From: Peptostreptococcus canis
GTDB lineage: Bacteria > Bacillota > Clostridia > Peptostreptococcales > Peptostreptococcaceae
Assembly: GCF_014229965.1 (NCBI RefSeq)
Contig: NZ_JABGBW010000001.1
Location: forward strand, 535,844-599,843
Length of the DNA stretch: 64,000 nucleotides
Direction of reading: 5' to 3'
The first letter of the stretch is position 1, and every line of letters starts with the position of its first letter. Below, piece by piece: positions 1-7,818 of this stretch. The position numbers and the translations under genes are program-made. Below the pieces are notes generated by a model, which saw only the letters and a list, made by a program, of their open reading frames with translations, ran no database searches and had not been told where the DNA came from.

Positions 1-106
1 CCACTAATTTCAAGTTGGAAAAAACGCTCTAAAAATGCTATAATATAAAAAATATTTAGAGAGAAAAATTAGAATTTTGTAAAAACTATAATCGGGAGGT
101 ACTATT

Positions 107-508
107 ATGTGGATTGCAGGTTTCACAGTATTTGTTTTGGGAATAATTTTAACTATCGTCGCTCCAATAAATAAAAAGAAGAATACTCGTTGTTCAGCGC
201 AGACACAAGGAATATTAAAGGAGAGCTTTGAGACAGATAATTCTCAAGGAAGCACTAGGCGTACATATATTTATTTATATTCTGTAAATGGCGTTGAGTA
301 TCAGACTAAATCAACAATTCGAAGCAAGCAGGCAAATGAAATTGGCGATAATTGTACCATTTGGTATAATCCGAAAAAACCGGAAGATGCACAGCCGTTC
401 CATTATGATTCCGTGAAAATTTATAACATCATTCTTGCCATCGGAATCGTGATGATTCTGCTTGGTTTTCTCCTATTCATGTTTGGTGTTGTTCAACAAA
501 ACCTGTAG
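107..508 (+). CDS. DUF3592-like two-TM membrane protein
   Basis: A 133-residue protein with an N-terminal hydrophobic helix (about residues 2-20), a polar middle of about 75 residues rich in beta-prone stretches (YIYLYSVNGVEY, IWYNPKKPED) and a second helix (about 105-128). Helix, small soluble domain with a Y-NP-KP motif, helix is the DUF3592 layout. Family function is unknown; an envelope location is expected. A CGGGAGG ribosome site lies 8 bases before the ATG. It stands alone, just upstream of a decayed ABC exporter. Confidence 0.7.
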   Translation: MWIAGFTVFVLGIILTIVAPINKKKNTRCSAQTQGILKESFETDNSQGSTRRTYIYLYSVNGVEYQTKSTIRSKQANEIGDNCTIWYNPKKPEDAQPFHYDSVKIYNIILAIGIVMILLGFLLFMFGVVQQNL

Positions 509-600
509 AGTCATTTAGCAAGGAAATCTGTTAATCAGAGGTTCGGTAGGTCATAAAGCGAAGAAGGAGTTTCTTTTTCGGAAAATTCCAGTTTGTCTAA

Positions 601-756
601 CCTAAACAACTAAAGCTTCTTTCTGAGAAAGAGAAAATAGTAGTTATTATTACACATGATTTACTTTTGGCCAAAGTCACGAGTGATAAATTTCTTTATT
701 TGGAAGAGGGAGAACAAATAAAAGAGAGGGAGAAAGTGTTATATGAATATAATTAA
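601..756 (+). pseudogene. C-terminal remnant of an ABC exporter ATPase
   Basis: The frame from 601 to the TAA at 754-756 encodes a piece containing VVIITHDLLLAK and KFLYLEEGEQIKE. This matches the H-loop (ITHD) and C-terminal end of an ABC ATPase. A stop precedes it at 598-600 and there is no start, Walker A or signature motif, so only the last 50 codons remain. It overlaps the ATG at 743 of the next broken gene, the usual spacing of two coupled ABC half-transporters, so the two fragments were probably one exporter pair. Confidence 0.6.
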
Positions 757-1201
757 GCAATATATAAAAAAACGAACTATTTAATTCTCTTTTTCCATCT
801 TGTTTACTGTTTTGAGTATATTGGCTGGCTTGATTTCATATATGATTCTTGCAAGTCTTATAGTAGAGTTAATTAACGGGAATTCAAATTGGGAATTGTA
901 CTTAAATAAATTATTGATTATAGCGGGAATGTTTTTAATTAAAGAAATATTGGCAGGAATATCAACAAATATTTCTCATACTGCAACATTTCAATCATTG
1001 AGGAATATACGAAAAGAAATTTCAGATAAATTATTTGAAATGCCATTGGGGAATATTACAAGTATTAGTTCTGGAACTTTGAAAGACATAATTGTAGATA
1101 AAGTCGATAGCATGGAAACAACCTTATCGCACATATTACCCGAGATGACAGCCAATATAGTCGGACCGGTATTGCTTATAATATATATGTGGAGTGTGTA
1201 G
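743..1201 (+). pseudogene. ABC exporter transmembrane domain, broken
   Basis: An ATG at 743 begins MNIIKQYIKKR, then an in-frame TAA at 782-784 interrupts the frame, which continues to a TAG at 1199-1201. The residues after the stop (FSILFTVLSILAGLISYMI, then a second helix and the motif FQSLRNIRKEISDKLFEMPL) look like the first two membrane helices and coupling region of an ABC type-1 exporter half. A full half-transporter needs nearly 600 residues; here there are about 150. Nonsense and truncation together make it a pseudogene. Confidence 0.65.
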
Positions 1202-1267
1202 CACTTTTGTCCAAACTTGGCTAACAATTAAAATATCAAATGTGACAATAAACGGAGGTAATATTTC

Positions 1268-1537
1268 ATGCGGAAAATAGCAGAACATATGGGTATGATT
1301 AGAATTATTTCAGCTATATTAGATGTAATCATTTTATTGTATTTTACAGCATATATGTATTGGATTTTTGCTGTGCTTGATAAAGATAACCACTCATTAT
1401 CCATGTTGTTTGTCAAAGTAAATCCCATGACTATAGGAACATACTGCATGGGGATATCTCAAACTATGATAATTGAAATTTATTTTAAGGTTATGTTTAA
1501 TCACTTTAGTACAATATTTAAAGCCATTAGTATTTAG
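1268..1537 (+). pseudogene. Possible 5' fragment of a small membrane protein gene
   Basis: A good ribosome site (GGAGG, 8 bases ahead) precedes the ATG. The first 40 residues hold a convincing membrane helix (ISAILDVIILLYFTAYMYWI). Homology-like character seems to end near position 1395, where the opposite strand begins to encode integrase-like residues. I read this as the start of an unidentified membrane protein gene cut by inserted mobile DNA; the downstream part of the frame is probably antisense to the integrase remnant. Confidence 0.35.
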
Positions 1538-1642
1538 ATATTGGCCATTTCTTTCTTTTTTAAGTTCCAAGAGTGTGAATTCATCAAGTAAAATAGTTCT
1601 ATTTGATTTGATTTTATTGTTTTCGTAGTCACGATATACCAT
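1397..1642 (-). pseudogene. Tyrosine recombinase (integrase) C-terminal remnant
   Basis: On the minus strand residues such as GFKYCTKVIKHNLKINFNYHSLRYPHA resemble the catalytic C-terminal half of Tn916-type integrases, whose usual motif is HSLRHTHA (R-x-x-H box). The fragment lacks the N-terminal DNA-binding part and the catalytic tyrosine, and the residues after PHA no longer match, suggesting a frameshift. It sits next to an IS21-like fragment on the same strand. This is decayed mobile DNA with no expected function. Confidence 0.6.
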
Positions 1643-1929
1643 TATAAGATGTCTTTTAGATTTTTCATGTCAACGAAGTATTTATCCACTTTTGATAATT
1701 TTTTTATTGTTTTAGATTTTTCAAATCCATTGTAGTACTTTTTTACAGTTCTTCTATATACTCCAAGTTCTCTTACCAGTGCTGAAAAATTTGGTGTTAT
1801 GTTATTTATTTCCATAATTTGTTTTAACTTTGGTAAATAATTTAAACTTTCTATTTTAAAGTTTATATCTTTTAAAATCAATAAATATGTCATTTGTATA
1901 CTTCTTTCTATATTCATTAATTTTACCAA
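1642..1929 (-). mobile_element. IS21-family transposase (IstA) N-terminal remnant
   Basis: The 95-residue minus-strand frame contains NFSALVRELGVYRRTVKKYYNG followed by SKVDKYF. This fits the N-terminal helix-turn-helix of IstA transposases of the kind where NFSALARELGVDRRTVKKYY is typical. The catalytic DDE core and the partner istB are missing. No terminal repeats could be assigned. I call it a truncated insertion-sequence remnant. Confidence 0.65.
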
Positions 1930-2303
1930 ACTGTATATTTTATACTAGCATTTACACATAGAATAGATATTGATTATTCATTTAGGAGTATCGGCAAGTC
2001 AAATGTAAAAGAAAGGCATAGCATAAGAATTATAAGCTTCTTGAGGATTATGACAAGAAGAATTTGTTTGATATAGAAAGTTATATCAGGTGAAAAGGCA
2101 AAGCAAATCTGAATAGAAATATTGTAATTACAAGATTGTAATATTTTATGTTATGGCTTTATAGAGAATAGGTATATTTGGTATAATAAAACTAATAAAT
2201 TAAAGTTTGTAGTAATAAAATTACTTAGATTGTGGATGTATAATATGTGTGGAATGAAAGCCTATTTATAAAACAACTATCAGAATATGAATTGGAGGCT
2301 AAG
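1930..2303 (+). other. Gene-free stretch between IS remnant and GNAT gene
   Basis: About 370 bases without a convincing gene. A TATAAT at 2182-2187 is a plausible -10 for the acetyltransferase downstream, but no good -35 was found. Short frames here carry stops and are probably debris of the mobile region. Confidence 0.4.
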
Positions 2304-2774
2304 ATGGATTACAAAATAAGAGAATTAAAGAAGAGTGAAATTAAACTGTTGGATACATTTCTATATGAGGCTATTTATATTCCTGAAGGAGTACAAGTTC
2401 CACCAAAAGATATTATAAAACATCCCGATCTACAAATATATGTTTCAGATTTTGGTAAGAAAGATGATATCTGTTATGTTGCGGAAGTTGAGGGAAAGAT
2501 AGTAGGAGCAGTATGGACTCGTATAATAGATGACTACGGTCATGTTGATGATGAAACACCATCTCTTTCAATTTCACTTCTCAAGGCGTATAGAAATTTG
2601 GGTATTGGAACAGAACTTATGAAGCAAATTCTTTTGACTTTGAAAGAGCAAGAATATAAGCAAGTTTCATTATCGGTTCAAAAGGCGAACTATGCAGTAG
2701 GTATGTATAAAAAAGTAGGATTTGAAGTTGCTCATGAAAATGAAGAAGACTATATTATGATTTGTAAATTTTAG
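2304..2774 (+). CDS. GNAT family N-acetyltransferase
   Basis: A 156-residue GNAT-fold acetyl-CoA-dependent acyltransferase. The acetyl-CoA loop is visible as YRNLGIGTELM (R/Q-x-x-G-x-G/A pattern), followed by a helix, the strand KQVSLSVQKAN and the typical C-terminal NYAVGMYKKVGFE motif. Substrate cannot be told. I chose the ATG at 2304 because GGAGG lies 8 bases upstream, rather than an upstream start at 2247 that lacks one. It probably acts on a small molecule or peptide in the cytoplasm. Neighbours are small unrelated genes, consistent with an accessory cluster. Confidence 0.8.
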   Translation: MDYKIRELKKSEIKLLDTFLYEAIYIPEGVQVPPKDIIKHPDLQIYVSDFGKKDDICYVAEVEGKIVGAVWTRIIDDYGHVDDETPSLSISLLKAYRNLGIGTELMKQILLTLKEQEYKQVSLSVQKANYAVGMYKKVGFEVAHENEEDYIMICKF

Positions 2775-2832
2775 TTAATAAAAATATGAAACTGTCGAGG
2801 CCATTAGCCGCTTCGGAAATGAGGGATAATAA

Positions 2833-3282
2833 ATGAAAATGACTGTCAAAAAAAAATCTGTTTTTCCAGCGAAGCAAAGCAATGTTTTTGAACTACTGCA
2901 AAGATTTGATACACTTGCATATATTGCCAAGCCTTATGCAACATTCAAAAGTCCCGATGAACAAACGGAATTGGTTTGGGAAGTTGGCAGAAGTTTCTCT
3001 TTCGATTTTAAGATATTTAGCTTCATTACGCTCGGTGTTCATGTTATCAATGTCAAAGAATTCAACTCAGATAACATCTATACAAATGAGGGCAATCCTT
3101 TTTGCCCTATGTGGAATCATCGAATTATTCTTAAAGAAACTGATGATGGCAAAACCGAATACACTGACGAGGTAGAAATCGGGGCAGGATGGAAAACACC
3201 ATTTATATATTTGTGGGCAAAAGCATTTTACTCGCACAGACAAAAGAAGTGGATAAAGTTACTTAATAAACAATCGGAATAG
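2833..3282 (+). CDS. SRPBCC/START-like fold protein
   Basis: A 149-residue soluble protein. The N-terminus (KKKSVFPAKQSNVFELLQRFDTLAYIAKPYATF) and the later strands (HRIILKETDDGKTEYTDEVEIGAG) have the pattern of polyketide cyclase/START-like small-ligand-binding proteins, with a final long helix. No catalytic residues can be assigned. A GAGGG site precedes the ATG by 8 bases. It may be cotranscribed with the GrpB fragment 8 bases downstream. Function unknown. Confidence 0.6.
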   Translation: MKMTVKKKSVFPAKQSNVFELLQRFDTLAYIAKPYATFKSPDEQTELVWEVGRSFSFDFKIFSFITLGVHVINVKEFNSDNIYTNEGNPFCPMWNHRIILKETDDGKTEYTDEVEIGAGWKTPFIYLWAKAFYSHRQKKWIKLLNKQSE

Positions 3283-3289
3283 AAAGTGA

Positions 3290-3574
3290 ATGAATATGAC
3301 TGAAACCCGCATTACATTAAACAAAGGGTATACAGAACAAGGATTTGCAGAAAAGGTATTCCATCTTCATATTAGAATTGTCGGAGATAATGATGAACTG
3401 TATTTTAGAGATTATTTGAATGAGCATAAGGAAATAGCCAAAGAATATGAAACCTTAAAACTATCACTTTGGAAAGAATTTGAACATGATAGAGATGGAT
3501 ATACTGAGGCAAAAACAGATTTTATAAAAAAATATACAAATTTAGCAAAAAGTTTATATGGGAAAAGATATTAA
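3290..3574 (+). pseudogene. GrpB (UPF0157) C-terminal fragment
   Basis: The 94 residues contain LNKGYTEQGFAEKVFHLHIR, GDNDELYFRDYLNEH and EYETLKLSLWKEFEHDRDGY, which are characteristic of the C-terminal half of GrpB/UPF0157 proteins (nucleotidyltransferase-like fold, usually 160-180 residues). The N-terminal half that carries the active-site-like region is absent because the preceding gene occupies that space. The ATG at 3290 has only a weak ribosome site. Probably a truncated, non-functional remnant. Confidence 0.7.
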
Positions 3575-3603
3575 CCAAATTAAAAGTAAAGGAGGTGATT
3601 TTA

Positions 3604-4065
3604 TTGAGTCCTTTAGTTGTATATTATTCATATTCAGGAATAACAAGAAGATTAGCAGAAGATATTGCGTTGATTACTGATGGAGATTTGAGAGAGTTAA
3701 AGCCACAAAAGCCTTATTCATTTTCATATAATACAGCTGTAAAAGAAGCGAGAGAAGAAATTGAAAAAGGATACTGTCCTCCTCTTATTCAAGGGGCAGA
3801 AACTATTGAAAATGCAGAGGTGGTTTTTGTTGGCTCTCCTAATTGGCTTAAAACCTTTGCCCCACCCGTGCTATCGTTTTTAAGAACGGTTGATTTAAGT
3901 GGAAAGAAAATCATTCCGTTTTGTACGCATGGCGGAGGCGGTTTTGGAAGAATGATTGAAGATTACAAAAAGGAATGTAAAAACTCAATTATTAAAGATG
4001 GAATAGCTTTAAAAGGAGATTACAGTTTTGATGAACTAAAAACATGGTTAGATAGTAATTTGTAA
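3604..4065 (+). CDS. Flavodoxin-like protein
   Basis: An FMN-binding electron-transfer or reductase protein of the short flavodoxin fold, about 153 residues. The phosphate-binding loop is YYSYSGITRRLAEDI near the N-terminus, the next FMN loop is GSPNWLKTFAPPVLSFL, and THGGGGFGRM is the third contact region. I place the start at the TTG at 3604, 8 bases after a strong GGAGGTGA; the GTG at 3595 lies inside that ribosome site. Partner enzymes are not evident nearby. This variant is common as a quinone- or drug-responsive flavodoxin; that role is inference. Confidence 0.8.
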   Translation: MSPLVVYYSYSGITRRLAEDIALITDGDLRELKPQKPYSFSYNTAVKEAREEIEKGYCPPLIQGAETIENAEVVFVGSPNWLKTFAPPVLSFLRTVDLSGKKIIPFCTHGGGGFGRMIEDYKKECKNSIIKDGIALKGDYSFDELKTWLDSNL

Positions 4066-4124
4066 ATTTCAGTTTCACATAGTCAACCCCCAGTTTGTTG
4101 AAATAAAACGGTTGTATAATATTT

Positions 4125-4160
4125 AGCGTTGATGAGAGAATTTTTTTCTCTCACAATGCT
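4125..4160 (+). other. Inverted repeat downstream of flavodoxin gene
   Basis: Arms at 4125-4140 and 4146-4160 pair over about 15 bp (core TGAGAGAA/TTCTCTCA) around a T5 loop. No T-run follows on the + strand, so it is not a classic intrinsic terminator. A TATAAT lies just upstream at 4115-4120. Confidence 0.5.
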
Positions 4161-4236
4161 AATACAAAATAAGGAAGAACACATGTCAAGTCTCATGTAT
4201 AATTTAAATCATGACAAATAAAAAAACAAGGAGATA

Positions 4237-4420
4237 TGTACCGATCCCAAAAAGTTAGAACAAAATTCTAAAAATTGGAGGTTGGTTTTTTTATGACTAA
4301 GCACAACCTCGAATTTTTAAAAAAAAGTATTTCAATCATTATCTTAATAATGGAAATAAATATAAATTTCCGATTCCACAAGAAGCAATAATTAATTCTA
4401 TACAGAGCTGAATTGGCAAA
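4237..4420 (+). mobile_element. IS3 family (IS150-type) left-end remnant
   Basis: The sequence from 4237 starts TGTACCGATCCCAAAAAGTT, which matches the typical terminal sequence of IS150-group elements. It is followed by a GGAGG site and an ATG (about 4293) encoding MTKHNLEFLKK, the usual start of the OrfA helix-turn-helix protein. The frame is lost after about 30 codons and OrfB and the right end are absent. The rest of the 4066-4603 gap shows no further gene. Confidence 0.6.
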
Positions 4421-4540
4421 TAATTATAATTTACATCATAATGTACTATAATTTATAGAGAATGTCGAAATTTTAAACTCGAATAGACATTATTGCAGAT
4501 GAAAGAAAAAATAAAAATTTTAGCATAAAAATATATAATA

Positions 4541-4555
4541 TGACAAATGGTGTCA
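4541..4555. promoter_or_regulatory. Operator-like palindrome, copy 1
   Basis: TGACAAATGGTGTCA is a 5-5-5 inverted repeat (TGACA/TGTCA) about 50 bases upstream of the Zn-ribbon gene, just before a TATAAT at 4568-4573. The identical 15-mer occurs at 28105-28119 at the end of a WYL regulator gene. A binding site for that or a related WYL protein is inferred. Confidence 0.6.
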
Positions 4556-4603
4556 TGTATTCTGTTGTATAATTATTTCAAATAGTGATAAGGAGGAATA
4601 AAA

Positions 4604-4867
4604 ATGAATACAAAATATTGTCAATGTTGTGCTATGCCTATGGGAGAAGGAACAGATCTTTATGGAACAAATTTGGACGGAAGCATCAATGAAGATTATT
4701 GCAAATATTGTTTTGATAAGGGAGATTTTACTTTTAAAGGAACAATGGAAGAAATGATTGAGATATGCATTCCTCATGTACTGGAAGCTAATGAGGAAAT
4801 GGATGAGGAAAGTGCGATAAAAATGATGTTGGAGTTTTTTCCGACACTTAAAAGATGGAAGGAGTAA
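4604..4867 (+). CDS. Small putative zinc-ribbon protein
   Basis: The 87-residue protein begins YCQCCAMPMG and has a second pair YCKYCFDKG, giving a CxxC...CxxC zinc ribbon, then an acidic helical tail (MIEICIPHVLEANEEMDEESAIKMML). This is the layout of the putative zinc-ribbon family often found next to DinB/ClbS-like genes in Firmicutes. A good AAGGAGG site precedes the ATG. The ClbS/DfsB gene follows 6 bases later, so the two form an operon, with an operator-like palindrome in the promoter region. Confidence 0.7.
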   Translation: MNTKYCQCCAMPMGEGTDLYGTNLDGSINEDYCKYCFDKGDFTFKGTMEEMIEICIPHVLEANEEMDEESAIKMMLEFFPTLKRWKE

Positions 4868-4873
4868 AACAAT

Positions 4874-5413
4874 ATGCCAAGACCTACTACAAAAAATGAT
4901 TTATTGATTGCAGCGACTGATAATTATAATAAACTCAATGCTCTTATATCAAATCTAACAGAGCAAGAACTTGAAACTCCTTTTGATTTTTCAAAAGATG
5001 AAAAGAAAAAAGAAGCCCATTGGAAAAGGGATAAGAACTTAAGAGATATTTTGATTCATCTTTACGAATGGCATCAGCTTATTTTGAATTGGGTACATTC
5101 CAATCAAAACGGTATAGAAAGACCATTTTTGCCGGAACCTTATAACTGGAAAACTTATGGAGATATGAATGTGGAATTTTGGAAAAAGCACCAGAAAACT
5201 TCGCTTGAAGAAGCTAAGAATATGTTTTTTCTTTCCCATGAACAAGTGATAGCGTTAGCCGAAACATTTACGAATGAAGAATTATTCTCAAAAGGTGTCT
5301 ATAAATGGACAGGTGGTAGTACGCTAGGTTCCTACTTTGTAAGTGCTACCTCAAGTCATTATGATTGGGCAATGAAAAAATTAAAAGCTCATCGAAAAAA
5401 CTGTAAGAAATAG
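4874..5413 (+). CDS. ClbS/DfsB family four-helix protein (DUF1706)
   Basis: A 179-residue protein. Family marks are PRPTTKNDLLIAATDNYNKL, DILIHLYEWHQLILNW, FLPEPYNWKTYGDMN and TSSHYDWAMKKLKAH, all typical of ClbS/DfsB (DUF1706) DinB-like helical bundles. The founding member ClbS protects its producer from the genotoxin colibactin; most relatives have no proven role. It follows the zinc-ribbon gene by 6 bases with an AAGGAG site inside that gene's end, so they are likely cotranslated. The histidines in the HxxxW and HYDW segments are candidates for metal or substrate contacts. Confidence 0.8.
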   Translation: MPRPTTKNDLLIAATDNYNKLNALISNLTEQELETPFDFSKDEKKKEAHWKRDKNLRDILIHLYEWHQLILNWVHSNQNGIERPFLPEPYNWKTYGDMNVEFWKKHQKTSLEEAKNMFFLSHEQVIALAETFTNEELFSKGVYKWTGGSTLGSYFVSATSSHYDWAMKKLKAHRKNCKK

Positions 5414-5417
5414 CGGG

Positions 5418-5555
5418 TGGAATACTGCTAATGAATTAGTACAAGATAATTATTTAGATTTTGAAAAATACAAGTGCAGATTTTATTGTAATGGAGGGAT
5501 TATTTCCATTCACGACGGAGAGTGTAGTGAGTGTCAAGAAAAAATGAAATTGTAA
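5418..5555 (+). pseudogene. Possible C-terminal gene fragment with Cys pairs
   Basis: A frame ending at the TAA 5553-5555 encodes WNTANELVQDNYLDFEKY, then CRFYC and, later, CSECQ, a possible zinc site. It has no own start or ribosome site and runs directly from the end of the ClbS/DfsB gene in another frame. It may be the tail of a lost gene. Low certainty. Confidence 0.3.
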
Positions 5556-5558
5556 ATT

Positions 5559-5584
5559 TGTGGAGGCAAATTGTGGAGGCAAAT
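5559..5584 (+). repeat. 13-bp tandem duplication containing a ribosome site
   Basis: TGTGGAGGCAAAT occurs twice back to back (5559-5571 and 5572-5584). Each copy carries GGAGG; the second lies 7 bases before the ATG at 5587 and is the functional one. Confidence 0.85.
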
Positions 5585-5586
5585 TA

Positions 5587-6204
5587 ATGAAGGAAAGCAG
5601 ACCAGAATTCAGAGATATAACTTCGTTTGAAGAGTTCAACAAGTACTATTGGTATCGTGAAGAACTTTCGCAAATATGTAAATCAATGGGACTGGAACAT
5701 AGAGGTACAAAACAGGATCTTAATTATATTATTGAAGAATTTTTTAAGGGGAATTTAATTGAAAAACATCAAAAACAAATCAAAAGTAAACAAGTAGATA
5801 TTATATCCATAGATATGTCATTGATTGAGTGCGGATTTTCATTTAATGCAAAATTTAGAGAGTATTTTTCCATTCTGACGGGTGTTTCTCCATTTAAGTT
5901 TAATGCTGATATGGCTGCGGCTTGGAGAAAAGTAAAAAGAGAAAATGATTTGGATTTTACAATTCAAGATATGTTGAAAGTATATTATGGAGAATCAGAT
6001 TATGCAAAATATGATAATTCAGTTTGCCAATGGAATCAGTTTTTGAAAGACTTTTGCTTAGATGAATATAGTTCCGGCTATTCTAATAAGTTGAAAGTTG
6101 CTTCTATTCTTTGGAAAGAAGTTAAAGATTCAGAAAATGAAAAAATTTATTCGAGGAAACTTTTAACTGAATATTCTCATAAAATAAATAAGTATCGAAA
6201 ATAG
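5587..6204 (+). CDS. SAP-domain protein (DUF6434-like C-terminus)
   Basis: A 205-residue soluble protein. The N-terminal segment FEEFNKYYWYREELSQICKSMGLEHRGTKQDL followed by IIEEFF is a SAP-like helix-extension-helix, normally a DNA-binding module. The second half (FKFNADMAAAWRKVKRENDL through the helical C-terminus) resembles the DUF6434 region that accompanies SAP domains in Firmicutes. Start chosen at 5587 because of the duplicated GGAGG just ahead; an upstream GTG at 5560 falls within the first repeat copy. Biological role unknown. Confidence 0.65.
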   Translation: MKESRPEFRDITSFEEFNKYYWYREELSQICKSMGLEHRGTKQDLNYIIEEFFKGNLIEKHQKQIKSKQVDIISIDMSLIECGFSFNAKFREYFSILTGVSPFKFNADMAAAWRKVKRENDLDFTIQDMLKVYYGESDYAKYDNSVCQWNQFLKDFCLDEYSSGYSNKLKVASILWKEVKDSENEKIYSRKLLTEYSHKINKYRK

Positions 6205-6337
6205 ACAACTGCCAGTTTGTCTATTTTTCCATATTAGAAATAGAGTGTATAGTATTTTTTAAGATTATTTTATTTATATTAAGTTTTCTTCTTATTATTA
6301 TTAAATAATTCATTTTAATATTATTTGTATACATAAT

Positions 6338-6661
6338 TTATTTTGATATTGGTAATTTATTTAAGCTGTCAATAGCTGAATTTTTTATCACAAAATAACA
6401 GATCATTTTGCCGGCAGGTTTAACGTATCTAATAGTTTCGAAAATATTATCTCTATACTTCACTCTAATACCAAAATTGGGATTTACCAATACTTGAATT
6501 TCAGTCTTTGATGGAATAAGAGGAAATCCATCATCAATAACCTGGAATTGTTTGTTTTTATCAGTGGCTTCTCTTCTAGTAATTTGTTTATCTATGTAGC
6601 TACAAATCACTTGATATCTTTTTAGTTGTTTCATAGTCAATGTTATTTTACCTTCTTTCAT
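6338..6661 (-). mobile_element. ISNCY-like transposase remnant
   Basis: The minus-strand frame begins KITLTMKQLKRYQVICSYID and then KQITRREA, close to the start of ISNCY transposases (TLTMKELKRY-V-I-DG-ITR-EAA). After about 35 residues the match fails and a different basic sequence follows (VNPNFGIRVKYRDNIFETIRY). The helix-turn-helix and DDE core are missing, so this looks like an internal-deletion remnant. Confidence 0.45.
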
Positions 6662-7111
6662 AATATTATTTTATATCAAAAAGTGACAAAGTCCAAAATT
6701 AATCCTAAGGTGACATTATCATAAAATAACAACATAAATTTAGAAAAAATAATTTATTAATTTTTATGGAACTAATAAAAAAATTTTAGTAAATAATATA
6801 ATTTCAATGAAACATAATACCTTATATCTATATTTTTGTAAAAAGTAGCTTATTTATATATTTTTTGGAAAATTACTGATATTGAAATTAATTAGTATTA
6901 CTTGACATGAAAAAAAATAATTACATCATAAAAAATAGAGATGGATTTGATATTCTTTGATATGAGTTTTCAAAATATGATAAGGAGAGTGATTACTAAG
7001 TTTTTAATTAGTTGGTTGTCCAAATTGATTATAAAGACAATCAGAATATTTAGTTAAAAAAATAACTATTTATTAAAAAATATTAGCAATGAATTTATTT
7101 AATAATATTCA
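6662..7111 (+). other. AT-rich gene-free stretch before tetR operon
   Basis: About 450 bases with no convincing gene on either strand. The first 60 bases may be the outer end of the transposase remnant. The only clear signal is the promoter/operator listed just downstream. Confidence 0.4.
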
Positions 7112-7172
7112 TTGACTAAAAATGGAAATTTGTTATATAATATCTATGAATAAAGTAAAAAATATTCATAGA
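7112..7172 (+). promoter_or_regulatory. tetR operon promoter with palindromic operator
   Basis: TTGACT (7112-7117) and TATAAT (7136-7141) are separated by 18 bp. Immediately downstream is a perfect inverted repeat, TCTATGAATA (7143-7152) and TATTCATAGA (7163-7172), with a 10-bp spacer, centred over the expected start of transcription. Length and position fit a TetR operator, so autoregulation of the tetR - phosphotransferase - MATE operon is inferred. Confidence 0.75.
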
Positions 7173-7189
7173 TGTTAAAAGGAGGTATT

Positions 7190-7786
7190 ATGGCTAGAGC
7201 ATTTACTATAGAAGAGAAAAACAAAATAAAAGAGAAATTAATGGAAACAGCTCTTGAACTGTTTCATGATAAAGGAACTAAATCATTGAGTATAAGTGAA
7301 TTAACAAAAAAAGCGGGTATAGCACAAGGCAGTTTTTACAATTTTTGGAAAGATAAAGAATCACTTATTCTTGATCTTGTTGTGTATAGGTCAACACAAA
7401 AATTGAATATTATTGAAAAAAAGTTTTCTGATTCTCTTGTCAATCCAATTAATTTTTTAACAGAGGTCATATTTGAATATTCTATGGATATTATAGATAA
7501 AATTCGCACGCAACCGGTTTACGATGATGCTTTTAAAATATTATGGAAAAAAGAAAATACAAAAGTAACTAGAATTGAAAATTTATATTCGGAATTTTTA
7601 TTTAAGCTAATGAAATATTGGAAAGATAATAAAGCAGTAATTGGTATTGATGAAAAAGGATTAATTAATTCATTAGTGGGAAGTTTTATATTATGTTCAA
7701 ACTTCTATCATTTTGATAAAGATTATTTTGGAGAGATACTAAGAGTATATATTTATAGTCTTGTTTCAAAATATATAGAAATATAA
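7190..7786 (+). CDS. TetR/AcrR family repressor
   Basis: A 198-residue regulator. The N-terminal helix-turn-helix is LELFHDKGTKSLSISELTKKAGIAQGSFYNFWKDKESL (about residues 20-55), the classic TetR pattern; the C-terminal helical domain would bind the inducer. Start at 7190 has AAAGGAGG 4 bases upstream; the ATG at 7172 would put that site inside the gene. It leads an operon with a rifampicin-phosphotransferase-like enzyme and a MATE exporter and has a palindrome at its promoter, so it probably represses the three genes until a drug is present. Confidence 0.85.
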   Translation: MARAFTIEEKNKIKEKLMETALELFHDKGTKSLSISELTKKAGIAQGSFYNFWKDKESLILDLVVYRSTQKLNIIEKKFSDSLVNPINFLTEVIFEYSMDIIDKIRTQPVYDDAFKILWKKENTKVTRIENLYSEFLFKLMKYWKDNKAVIGIDEKGLINSLVGSFILCSNFYHFDKDYFGEILRVYIYSLVSKYIEI

Positions 7787-7818
7787 AATATTTATTTTTT
7801 TATTTGGAGGAAGGATTT

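Noticed and set aside
2882-3175. 97-residue + strand ORF inside the SRPBCC-like gene
   Set aside because: Alternative frame of a better supported gene without a ribosome site.
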